Below, piece after piece: positions 1 through 10,300 of a stretch of 64,000 nucleotides of DNA. The DNA comes from Centrapalus pauciflorus (lineage: Eukaryota > Streptophyta > Magnoliopsida > Asterales > Asteraceae): positions 124,001 to 188,000 of the forward strand of contig JAANYP010001790.1 in NCBI GenBank assembly GCA_020465985.1, given 5' to 3'. The translations under genes and the position numbers were made by a program. Positions within the stretch are counted from its first letter, which is position 1. The number at the start of each line of letters is the position of its first letter. Under the pieces are notes generated by a model, which was not told where the DNA came from, did not search any database, and saw only the letters and a program-made list of their open reading frames with translations.

Positions 1-1779
1 AAGAGAACTGGAAGGAATTTGCAGATGAATAACAAGGGGATCGGGTTTGATAAGTCCAAGGTGAAATGCTATAACCGTCAAGGACTAGGACACTTCGCAA
101 GGGAGTGTCAAAGACCGAAGGTAGAGACATACCAAGGACAGAGTCAGCATCAAGGACAGTACCAAAATCAGTCCCAACAAAGATACCTTCCGAGTTCCTC
201 ATCTGGTCAAGCCAATCTAGCGGGTCTACTATCCAATGTCACTTCTGACAGACAGCTAGATGGTACCTATGACTGGAGTTCACATCCTGAGTCCAATGCT
301 AGAGCTTTCATGGCTGAAGTTACTGAGAATGGTTGTGACGAAGACGAGCAGACCACACGGGACAGCAGTCCGATGTGGGTAGAGAAGGCGAATGATCAGA
401 CCGTGCTGGAGTTTGCTGCTCAGATGGCCAACGTGGAATCTGATAACTCTAAGGTTAGTCTTTCTTATTCTCTATTTTCAGAATTATGTGCTTTGTGTGC
501 TACTTCTAATGATAGGTTAAATCTAGTCTTAGAATCACACAAAACCATCTCTGCTCAAAATGAAAACTTAAAAATAGAAAACGCTAGCCTAAATGATATA
601 AAGCAAGATTTAAAAGAAAAGCTTAAGGCTGATGCTCAAGACGTAATAGTTCTAAAAGACAAACTGAGTGAGCAGTGTGTTAGGATAGAGCTTATGTATG
701 AGCACGTAGAGGCCTTGACCAAAAGTCTGAAGGACAAGGACATAGAGCTAGCCGAGACCAAGGTTAAGGTAGCAGAGGCAAATAGCAAGCTGGAAAAGTT
801 TAGGAATTCGAGCCTAAACCTAGGAAAAGTCTTAGATGCCCAAAGACAGTCTAAGAAGCCTGTAGGTCTAGGTTTTCACGAAATTCCTCCACCATTCAAT
901 GCGAACTATGTGCCTCAACCTCAGGAGAAAACTGACAAGTCAGTAGACTTAGAGGACCTACCTGAACCGACACCTGAGCCTACAGTTGATAATACACCTA
1001 AGGTGGTTGACTCAACCGTCAAGGTCAAGAAAGTGAAATTTGTGTCTTCCTCCAGTGAAACACCTGCAGGAAAACAGAAAATTTCATGGGCTGACCAGGT
1101 CGAAGAGACAGACACTGTAGATGTACCAAAGGCAGTAGACACTAGTGAGACACCTAGATCTAAGGGAACAACCAAAAAGTCCATGGATAAGATGTCTTGC
1201 TTTAGATGTCACGAGAAAGGGCATGTTGCTTCTCACTGTCCACTTAGGAAAGCAGATGTTACCCCTAAGACAGTGAACCCAACACCTGTTAAGCCCTCAC
1301 CCAGTGTGGCAAGCAGCAGTAGTTCTCAACCTACCGAGAAAACTGTGCAGGCCGCACCCAAACAAGTTGTGAAGAACACACCGGTTAAGGTTGGACCAAA
1401 GGAAGTGATTAGGACAAATTCACCGAATCGTGTCATTAATCAATCTAGGTCAGCACCACAACAAGTCTATAGGAGCACCACACCTAGCAGGTCACATACT
1501 CCAGTTAGGTCTCATACTCCAGTTAGACAATATGCACCGGTAAGAGCTCAAGGATCACAGTCAGAAATGGCATATAATAGGAATTATTCTAGAGCTCCAC
1601 AACAGCAAATGCCTACACCAAGGCAAAGAGTGAACTTAAATCACTCGGCACCACAACAGAATTCAGTTCAAAGGCCCAAGTCACCTGAACGGCGAGATGG
1701 GTACTTGAAAGAGTTCACGTATGTGGACGAGAATGGTATTACCAAGTCAGTCATGGCTTGGGTTCCCCGTGATAACTAA
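1..1779 (+). pseudogene. gag: Gag, C-terminal two thirds (element A)
   Basis: This is the nucleocapsid half of a copia Gag. By alignment with copy B it lacks roughly the first 375 residues, which lie outside the window. The first zinc knuckle (from position 67) has lost its second cysteine: codon 76-78 reads CGT (Arg). The second knuckle near 1198, CFRCHEKGHVASHC, has an intact CX2CX4HX4C pattern. Between them lies a long heptad-rich region (about 530-800), probably a coiled coil, followed by a Pro/Ser/Thr/Gln-rich basic tail with repeated SHTPVR-type motifs. The frame stays open to TAA at 1777-1779 and pol continues in the same frame. The conservation of this stop in B and C argues that it is part of the design and not damage. 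Confidence 0.9.
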
Positions 1780-1800
1780 CCTATTTTCTTTCATGTGCAG
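1770..1800 (+). promoter_or_regulatory. Gag/pol junction: in-frame stop within a 3' splice acceptor-like sequence (A)
   Basis: The gag stop TAA (1777-1779) lies inside CTAAC, a match to the plant branch-point consensus. It is followed by a pyrimidine-rich run and then ATGTGCAG ending at 1800. The codons from 1801 continue in the gag frame into protease. The same arrangement occurs in B (20161-20191) and C (58590-58621). What is seen is an in-frame stop, 21 nt, then pol. Splicing from a donor in the leader or gag, stop-codon readthrough, or reinitiation at the ATG at 1795 could each connect or separate the two proteins. No donor has been assigned. Confidence 0.6.
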
Positions 1801-4800
1801 GAGATAACTACCGGTCCAAACAACAAGTGGTTCGTCGACAGTGGTTGCTCCAGACACATGACGGGGGAAAGAAGTCTTCTCACAGACTTCAAGGGGGGTA
1901 ATAGGGGATTTGTATCATTCGCGGGTAACAAGGGTGGAAATATCACTGGAACTGGAGAAGTCACTAATGGGACGATTACTTTGGATCAAGTTTATCACGT
2001 TGATAAACTGGTTCATAATCTCATTAGTGTCTCTCAAATCTGTGATAAGAAGAACTCAGTGTTATTTACTGACACTGAGGCGTTAGTGCTAAAGCCTGGA
2101 TTCAAAATACCTGAAGATTGGATATTGATGCGGGCGCCAAGGAAGAATGACTTGTACATGCTCGACATGAACAAGCCAGATACTTCGATGGGTCCGATCT
2201 GCTTACTATCAAAAGCTTCAGAGACGGAGTCCGTACTGTGGCACAGACGCATGGCTCACCTGCACCTGAGGAAGATGAATTACATTACGAAGCAGGGACT
2301 GGTGCAGGGTGTGCCCATGAAAAGTTTTCAGTTCGAGGATAAGTGTCTACCTTGCATGAAGGGCAAACAACACAAGAAGACACACAAGTCCAAGAAGCAG
2401 AATTCCATAGCCTCAACATTCGATCTGTTGCACATGGACCTTTTCGGCCCCATCAACAAAAGGAGTATTGGAGGTAGTTGGTACTGCTTAGTTATCACCG
2501 ACGATTACTCACGTTTTTCTTGGGTTTTCTTTTTAGGTACGAAGGACGAGACGGCTGCAAGGCTCATCGGGTTCTTGGACCAAGTGGAGAAATCATACGG
2601 AACTAGGGTTAAATATATTCGTAGTGATAATGGAACTGAATTCAAAAACACTGTAATTGGTGTATATTGCCTATCAAAGGGCATAGTGCATCAATTCAGT
2701 GCACCATATGAACCTCAACAGAATGGGGTGGCCGAACGTAAAAATAGAACTTTGATTGAGGCTGCAAGGACCATGCTTTCGGATTCAAAGCTTCCTACCA
2801 TGTTTTGGGGGGAGGCAGTGAATACCGCGTGCCACATTTTAAACCGAGTCCTTACAGTCAAATCATTGAACAAAACATGCTATGAAATTTTGAATAAACG
2901 GCCACCTAACTTAACTGGATTCGAACCGTTTGGAGTACCATGCACACTTTTAAGAACAAAACATCAACCGAAGTTTGGTGAAAAGGCTGACGAAGGATAC
3001 TTCCTAGGTTATGTGCCAAACTCACCAAACAAATGGGTGTTTAACAAAACAACTGGTACTGTGGAGATTGTGTATAACATTGAAGTCACAAGTTATACAC
3101 ATGAACCCCAAACTGGTCCGGAATGGATATTTGACTATGATAGGTTATTTGAGTCATTTAACATTCCTCTGGATGATAATGCAGGTACAATCGAGAAGGA
3201 CATGGCGACGTTGCATCTGAACGACGATGGCCAAATCTTTCCAAGGACCACGTTCGAATCTACGTCCGAGCCTACTGCGACTGTAGATGGATCTCCAGAA
3301 GTTGCTGATCAAGAGGCACCTAACACTGAGAATCAGACTCAAGCTTCAAGTTCTAACTCTGAGGAAAACGTCCGTGAGGAGGAAAATGTAGAAGCTGAGC
3401 CTGTTCCCCCTTTAGGTGAAATAGGATCCAACTTAGGAGATAATCTACGGGTTGATGAAATAGAGACCTCTAGGATTAACAAGAACCATCCAATAGATAG
3501 CATCATAGGAAATCCTAACGAGGGTGTGAGGACTCGGAGTAGTGTAAATAACAACATTGTGTTGTTGTCGATGATAAACGACTCCGAGGCATATCACACA
3601 TGTCTATATTCGTGTTTCATATCGCAAGTAGAGCCCAAAAATGTGCAAATGGCACTTAAGGACAACTCCTGGGTTGAAGCGATGCAGGAAGAACTTTTAG
3701 AAAACTAGAAGTGTGGGAGTTAGTTCCGTTACCTCGAGGGGAGATTGCAATAGGAACCAAATGGGTTTTTAAGTGCAAGAGAGACGATCGGGGTATAGTC
3801 ACGCGCAACAAGGCGAGATTAGTTGTAAAGGGTTTCAACCAAGAGGAGGGAATCGATTACAACGAAGTTTTTGCACCAGTAGCAAGGCTGGAAGCCATTA
3901 GGTTGTTTCTAGCGTTTGCCTCCTTCAAAGGTTTTAAGGTATATCAACTGGACGTTAAGAGTGCTTTCCTGTATGGGAAAGTGAAGGAGTTGGTGTATGT
4001 AGAACAACCGCCCGGATTTACAGATCCAAAATATCCTGATAGAGTATATCGTTTAGATAAGGCTCTTTGTGGATTACATCACACCTAGGGCGTGGTATGA
4101 GACTTTATCCAACCATCTTTTAGAAAACGGTTTTGAAAGGGGTAGGATAGATAGTACTCTATTTGTAAAGAGGAAGGGTGAACACTTTATCTTGGTACAA
4201 GTGTACATCGATGATATCATTTTTGGATCATCAGACGAACAGATGTGCAAAGAATTCGAAAAGGTGATGAAGTCTAAGTTCGAGATGAGTGCTATGGGGG
4301 AGTTGAATTTCTTTTTAGGGTTACAAGTTGACCAAAAGAAGGAAGGGATGTTTATCCATCAAACTAAGTATGTCTATGACATATTAGAACGATTTGGGAT
4401 GGAGGGAACTAAGTTGACTGCCCACTTCAGCACACCGATTCAAGTGAATCACAATCTCGGGCCGGGTACTGAAAGTGATACCAATGTGGATCCGACTTTA
4501 TATCGGGCCATGATTCGGTCACTTATGTATTTAACTGCTTCAAGACCTGACATAATGTTTGCTGTGTGTATTTGTGCTAGGTTTCAAGCGAATCCGAAGG
4601 AGATGCATATGAAGGCTGTGAAGCGGATTCTACGATACCTCAAGTCGAAACCGAAGTTGGGTCTTTGGTATCACGCGGAGGGAGATCTAGAGTTGGAGGC
4701 GTTCACAGATTCTGACTACGGAGGATGCAGCTTGACGCGCAAATCAACGACTGGAGGTTGTCAGTTCCTAGGAGGGAGATTGGTGTCCTGGCAATGCAAG

Positions 4801-5160
4801 AAACAAACATCGGTAGCCGTGTCAACGTGCGAGGCCGAGTATGTTGCTGCTGGTAGTTGCTGCTCACAGGTTCTGTGGATACAACAACAATTGCGGGATT
4901 ACGGTTTGGCTTATACTCAAACTCCAATTAGGATAGACAATCAATCTACAATTGCTATAACTAATAATCCAGTTAAACACAGTAAAACAAAGCACATAGA
5001 CATAAGGCATCATTTTATTCGTGATTGTGCTGAAAAGAACTTAATCAAACTGGTAAAGGTGGCAACAGAAGATAATAATGCAGATTTATTTACCAAAGCG
5101 TTTGATAAGTCACGGTTTGAGTATTTAATTCAACTGAATGGAATGCGCAACCCAGAGTAA
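1795..5160 (+). pseudogene. pol: Pol polyprotein: PR-IN-RT-RNaseH (element A)
   Basis: Domains in order are an aspartic protease (VDSGCSRHM near 1837), the GAG-pre-integrase zinc region (HRRMAHLH and CLPCMKGK), the integrase core (HMDLFGP, RSDNGTEF, QQNGVAERKNRT, so all three acidic residues are present), reverse transcriptase with YIDDIIFGSS near 4204 (one residue from the usual YVDD), and RNase H (TDSDYGG, STCEAEYVAAG). Compared with copy B there is an 8-nt deletion near 3695 and a 2-nt deletion near 4080. These split the gene into frames 1795-3708, 3711-4088 and 4069-5160. Both lesions fall in or just before RT. Pol should be non-functional, although every domain is present. Confidence 0.93.
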
Positions 5161-6540
5161 TTTGACCTTAGTAGTAGTAAGTTTATTTTCTTTTAGAGTC
5201 GTAGTATTTCTTTCTTTACAGTAGTCTGCTAATTTAGGAAAGTTTCTATTTTTAGTAAGTTTCTAATTTTAGTAAGTTTCTAATATTTTTAGTAAGTTAG
5301 TAGGTTAGCTTATTTTACTGCTTTTTCTTATGAAAAACAAAAGAAAAAAGAGAGAAAATTACAAAAATACAAAAAAAGAGAATATCAGAAAAAAGAGTTA
5401 GGTCTTAGATACATAGGTTCAAAGTGACGAAAATTAGCACCGTCGTTACAAACTCTAAGTATTTAGGCTTTCACACATAATGCAACTAAATCCTAAGTGT
5501 TATACTTTACTTAGTTTGATGTGTTGGTAGGCATAATACATATAGGGAATCTCAAGGCTAATAAAATATTCTAGAAAAGTCAAGCGTGTCACTAACTTAG
5601 ATATATGACCAATCGGTCTTAATTTTTATGTACAAGACATACAAACATTGAGTCTAAATGAGGTATGCAAACTTTCTGGGGATGTATGGCAACATCAAAT
5701 ACATCTGAAAATGGAAAGAATAGAAATATCATGTAAAACTGAGAGTCGAAAACATGCAACTCTGTTGTACGTAAGTACAGACCTGTTGTCTCTGTTTAGA
5801 TTCGGGTTAGCAGACATGTCGCTTTGTTGTACGTCAGTACAGACCTGTCACCGCTATCTGCTAACTTTAAAAATAAACCTTAAGTCGAACTAAGACACTT
5901 TGTTGTATGAGAATACAGACCTGTGTCCGATGTTTGTCTTTTAAAGAAAGTTTGCAAATACCAACAAGTTAGAATCTTTGTCTGTGTGCCTTGATCATAA
6001 AAGTATGTCTATGTCTGCGTCACGTAAGATAATTTCCTGATAAATAAAAAGGCCAAGGGATATTCCGAAATGTAGAATGTTTAAAAGGGGCAAAATACCA
6101 ACAATCGGCTAAATAGGTATGTCACGACAAACAAACAAAGGAATAAAAAATTCCTAAGTGTGAAAGTTTAAGTACTGAAAGTTAGTATCAGACATCGCTA
6201 TCTGATTGAACCTTTCTTAGACTATACTCATCAAAAATATGTTGTTAAGTATTTAGCTTAGATTGTAAATTTTTCTTAAGTCTAGATTAAATTTTTTGGT
6301 CAAAATTTTATTTTACTTTATTTTATTTTATTTTTACCTTAGTTTATTTTATTTCATTTTAGTTTAGTTTAATTTTTACTTAGGTAAAAGGTCAAAAGTT
6401 ACTGAGGGTGCATTCAAAGTTGGATAAAATAAACAATGCGTGAACTATCTTGAGCTTAGGGTAAAAGAATTGGCATAGTTTATCTGGTTACACGATACCG
6501 TAGAAAAAAGTTGGAAAAGTTGAATTTATTTCAAAATTTT
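5161..6540 (+). other. Pol-ORF3 spacer, first part (element A)
   Basis: This is non-coding. It starts with a T-rich stretch and then an A-rich purine run (5330-5400), followed by sequence closely matched in B (23561-24870) and C (60915-61607 and from 63742). Strong preservation over more than 1 kb between copies with broken pol genes shows shared descent and may indicate function. It contains the three-hairpin module described separately and T-rich TTTTATTTTA tracts at 6300-6380. No credible reading frame is present; the open frame at 5648-5893 runs through the hairpins and is not kept in B or C. Confidence 0.7.
5745..5940 (+). repeat. Three-hairpin module after pol (element A)
   Basis: Three units each carry the core TGTTGTAYGNNARTACAGACCTGT, near 5762, 5825 and 5902. 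Each core folds on itself: TGTAC and GTACA (or TGTAT and ATACA) flank a 4-nt loop. The second unit is also closed by perfect outer arms, GTTAGCAGA at 5806-5814 and TCTGCTAAC at 5857-5865. Copies B and C have the same three units with altered but still complementary outer arms. Whether the structure acts as RNA (packaging, dimerisation, processing) or as DNA is unknown. Confidence 0.7.
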
Positions 6541-6544
6541 TGAA

Positions 6545-6645
6545 AATTTTTCTAAGTATTGGTGGTTTCGATTCTAAGACAGACTCGAAGCAGTAAGACT
6601 TCGAATCTGTCAGTAGATTCGAATCTACACTTAGACTCGAAGGTT
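6545..6645 (+). repeat. TTCGAA-type hairpin cluster upstream of the ORF3 promoter (A)
   Basis: Short inverted repeats are packed here. The clearest is TTCGAATCT at 6600-6608, a 6-nt loop GTCAGT, and AGATTCGAA at 6615-6623. A second overlapping pair starts near 6619. The cluster ends just before the TATA box at 6651. Fragment D (15087-15110) has the equivalent hairpin with arms CTCGAGTTT and AAACTCGAG, and B (24944-24968) has an 8-bp version. The arms thus vary while pairing is kept. Confidence 0.75.
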
Positions 6646-6650
6646 GGTTG

Positions 6651-6660
6651 TATAAATAGG
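6651..6660 (+). promoter_or_regulatory. Candidate ORF3 promoter TATA box (A)
   Basis: TATAAATAGG matches the plant TATA consensus and is followed by TCAACAGT. Copies B (24994-25003) and D (15138-15147) have the same box at the same place, immediately after the hairpin cluster. The roughly 160 nt downstream up to the GTATAA donor contain no ATG in any of the three copies. This suggests a transcription start about 30 nt downstream serving ORF3. It has not been tested. Confidence 0.6.
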
Positions 6661-6816
6661 TCAACAGTGAAGTCATTTAATACTCACTGTTTTCGAATCT
6701 ATACTCTCGAATCGATATTGGCGATTTCGAATCTGTTCTCGAGTCTACCGATTCCCTCCTAAACGACATTTTGTCGACTTTGAAGACTGTGTGTTCGATT
6801 CTACAGACACTTCTAG

Positions 6817-7386
6817 GTATAATCAACTGGATTGTACAAGATTTGTGTAGTTTTATACACAATTTTAGGCTAAAACATCAAATTTTAAGGTTTTATGGGT
6901 CAAAATAGGGTTTTTGCTAAATAACTAAGTTTGGACCTATAAAATATCAAATTAAGAGCATAAATCATTGATTAGAACCTAGTTGAACTAATGTATGTGA
7001 TTTACCAAGTTCAAAATGGTTAAAATCGTGGGTTTTTGTTGAAAAATCAACCGTCGGGGCTTCGAGTCTGTTCAAGGACCTTCGAATCTGTTCATGGGTT
7101 TCTCGAATCTGTCATTAGATTCGAGATGACCATGATATTCGAATCTGTCCATTAGACTCGAAAAGGGACTCTTCGAATCTGTCCATTACACTCGAATATG
7201 GACACTTCGAATCTGTTACTTTCGAATCTGTACTTTATTTACTTTGTTTAATTTAAATTTTATTAAACTTGTGGAAATTTAATTGTGTTAGATTTTGTAT
7301 TTAATCAAATACAAAATAAAACAAATTTTGAATTTAAACAAGTTTATTGATTTTTAATGAGTCTAACAGTTTTATTTATTGTGCAG
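6817..7386 (+). other. Candidate leader intron of ORF3 (A)
   Basis: The left edge is CTAG/GTATAATC (GT at 6817-6818). The right edge is TCTAAC, a T-rich stretch and TTGTGCAG ending at 7386, two bases before the ORF3 ATG. The 570 nt between are AT-rich and contain many ATGs, unlike the preceding leader. B (25160-25668, 509 nt) and D (15305-15804, 500 nt) keep the donor, the branch-point-like CTAA and the acceptor position, although D has GAG in place of CAG. The segment also holds TTCGAA hairpins, for example 7102-7125. Confidence 0.55.
7050..7235 (+). repeat. Second TTCGAA hairpin cluster, inside the ORF3 leader intron (A)
   Basis: At least six copies of a TTCGAATCTGT-like unit occur with facing partners. 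The perfect pair is CTCGAATCT at 7102-7110 and AGATTCGAG at 7117-7125 with a 6-nt loop. Two further pairs nearby carry one or two mismatches. The counterpart in B is at 25419-25444 (10-bp arms) and in D at 15568-15593 (10-bp arms), again with changed but matching arms. Confidence 0.75.
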
Positions 7387-7388
7387 AT

Positions 7389-10300
7389 ATGGCAGTTCGC
7401 GCTTTTGTCCCGAAGCATAATATGGTCCTTAATCCAGATAATAATATCCCTGAGGCGCAGGGTTTTCGTGAAGTTTTGGACTTCCTAGCTGAGTCTAGGA
7501 TTAGCTATGCTTTGTATCATAACATTCCAATTGTAATTTCGTATGTACGCCAGTTTTACGATCATTTACAGGTGGACTGTACTGTCACCCCGACAGTTAT
7601 CAGAACCAGAATCGCTGGCCAGCCTCTAGTCTTCTCAGCAGATATGTTGCGCCAAGTGCTACAGTTGGGTTCTCAAGAACAAGAAGATGGGCCTATTGAC
7701 TTTCCATTAAGTATTAGGCAGACTGCTTTTCTGAGAATGGGCTACAGTTTAGATGTGACAAAGTCGTCATACATGAAGAGTGGCCTGATTGGGCAATGGA
7801 GATTCCAGGTGCACGTATTCATGGTCTGTTTTGCGCCAAAGAAAGCTGGCTTTGATTACATAGTATCAAAGATCCAATCTGGAGTTATTGCATTGGTATA
7901 TAATCGGAAGTTCAGCTTTTCGCAGATGTTCTTCTCGGAGTTCGTTCATCAAATTACGGCTCCAGAAAGGGAACGATTCTTGTTGTACCCAAGGTTCATT
8001 ATGATGCTGATAAGGCATTTCTTGCCAGACTTGCCGCCGTCAAATGATTCTCTGAGTGTTAACATTATGGACAAACGGATTTTCGCTGATTGTTCCTCAC
8101 ACCGAGGAAGATTGGCTGTTCCTGTTGCTCGTCCATTGTTCGGAGCTATAGTGGATAGGGATTTTCAAGCCCCGGAAGTTGCCAACTGGGCAGGGGTCGT
8201 TGAGTTTCCACAACAACAACAACAACAACAACATCAACAGCAACAACAGCCTCGTGCTCGGCCGCGTGACCCAAGACGCCGACAGAGACCAGCAGCGAGT
8301 CAAATTCAGGCAACCAGGCCTTCTACAAGCCAGCAACCAGAAGTTACAGAAGCCGGGCCCTCAAATATTCAAGAAGCTGGGCCCTCAAATGTTGCGAGAG
8401 AAGCTGAACAGCTAAGCCAGACGCTTAATGAAATTTGGGAGGCAGGGCCTCATGCCAATGAAGATGTTGCAGCAGCATTGGTTGGTGAGCTGCTTAGTCC
8501 ACCAGCAGAGGAAGATGATATTTTTATAGATGTGGAGGAATACGAGCCAGAAGGGGCAGATGACGGATTAACATCCTCGGAATCCGACTCAGAATCCGCG
8601 GACGTTCCGGCAGCTGCAGTTCCAGATATTCAAATTGGAACTTATGGTTCGAGATTGATTATAAATGAGGGTGGTTCGAGGAGGCGCGTGAACAGGGAAT
8701 TGGAAGAGTCTGATTTTGAAGAAGAAGAAGTTCCTCAACTAGTGACAAGGCAACGGGCCAAACGTCACAGGTTCATGCAAGGATTGTCTTCAGCTCCTGT
8801 AGATCAACCAGAAAGTCCACAACATCAGGAACCTCAAACCACCACTCCACCACCACCACCACCTCAAGATGAACCGTATATACCATCACCGTTCATTCCT
8901 TCTCCTATACAGTCCATTCCATCTGCCTCGACCACATACACTGACAATCAAAGGTTTCTGCAGCTTAAAGCTCGCGTTGACTTCCAGAATGTCCAAATCT
9001 TAAGCCTAACCAAGGCGATCGGAGAAATTCAGACTCATAATGCAAATCTTGATAAAGAAAATGCCGATTTGAAGAAGATTGTGGAGCAAGTCCAGGAAGA
9101 GAACGTAGAAATCAAAACTTTTGTTTGCGATCAGGCGGCTGAGATAAGGTCGATGCGCTCCCTAATTGAGCAGTTAATGAAAAATTTACAGGCTCAGGGG
9201 GAGACATCGTGCCGAGATCAGGAGGTGCAGAGAAGAGATGATCATGAAGGCGATGATCCCGGTGCGAATAAAGAGTTTGAGTCTGTAGATTTTCCTGCAG
9301 CTCAAGTTACACAAGTTGAGGGGGAGCCTAGTCAAGGCGAAGGAGAAAGGGGTGAGGCTAGTTCATCTAAACAGCCTACAGACTTTGAGATCAGCGAGAT
9401 GATTGAAGCGCTCATGGATCTTGAAGATGATCCACTGGATGTAGGTTTTGATAATGAAGATGAAGAGCTGGAAGAAGGGGAGTTTGTGCCAGGGGAGATA
9501 GTAGACTTGCGGTCGGATGATGAAGTACTTGCTGATGAGGATGATGAAGCTGACGAGATAGTTGTGCAGCAGAATCCTATCACTGATACTTATATGATTG
9601 ATGGAAATAAAATTGTCGATGCAAATATAGTTAATGTTGCATTAAATCCTCAGCCATCGACAGAAGAACCTGCAAGAGAGCTAACTAATGAAGAAAAACG
9701 AAAGCTATGGTTCAGGGCTGAAGAGAAAGAAGCAGCAATTAAAAAGACAATGAGAGTTCCAGGTACTGGGAAGCTGTCTGAGCGAATTCTAAGCTGGTTC
9801 TTTGACAGAGATCTGCAGCTATTTATAATAAAGAGAAAAGACGGGCTTCAGTACATGAGGCGAACTTTAAAAGCGTTCAACTCCCTGCCAAAAATCGAAA
9901 TCACTGCGCTAGCTTGGAAAGATCTTATAAACATTGGCAATGATCCCTACGCGAGCGTAATCGAAAGAATCATAAGAAAGGAAGGGAGATCAAGGAAGTT
10001 CGAACATTTGAATCCAAGGGTCGGGAGAAGAGTAGAGGATCCGTCTCGTATTGATCCTCTAACTGGTCGACCTTGGATGAGGATTCACTATAAGCCGGCT
10101 AGATGTCTTAGGAGGGTTCCTCTCAAGCCAATGCCACAAAATATTCTGAAGAATCTGAAGTGGTGGTATGCTGACACGGAAACTGGGGAAGCGGTTATGG
10201 ATGACTTAGAAGAAAATGTTATTCTTAGAGTCTATGACCCGCTTCACCTGGTAAACCTATCTAAAGAAGATCTGCAGATTTTGTATAATTGTAAGATTTC

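Noticed and set aside
921..1184. Open frames antisense to gag, pol and ORF3
   Set aside because: They mirror conserved coding on the other strand, have no known domain and are not kept between copies beyond what the sense protein requires.
5648..5893. 81-codon open frame in the spacer of A
   Set aside because: It crosses the three-hairpin module, and the frame is not kept in B or C.
6545..7225. TTCGAA repeats as heat-shock elements
   Set aside because: The heat-shock consensus needs GAA and TTC units two bases apart. Here they abut, and the hairpin arms vary in ways that would spoil the consensus.
6545..7225. CRISPR-like array
   Set aside because: The units are irregularly spaced, in both orientations, with no unique spacers, in plant DNA.
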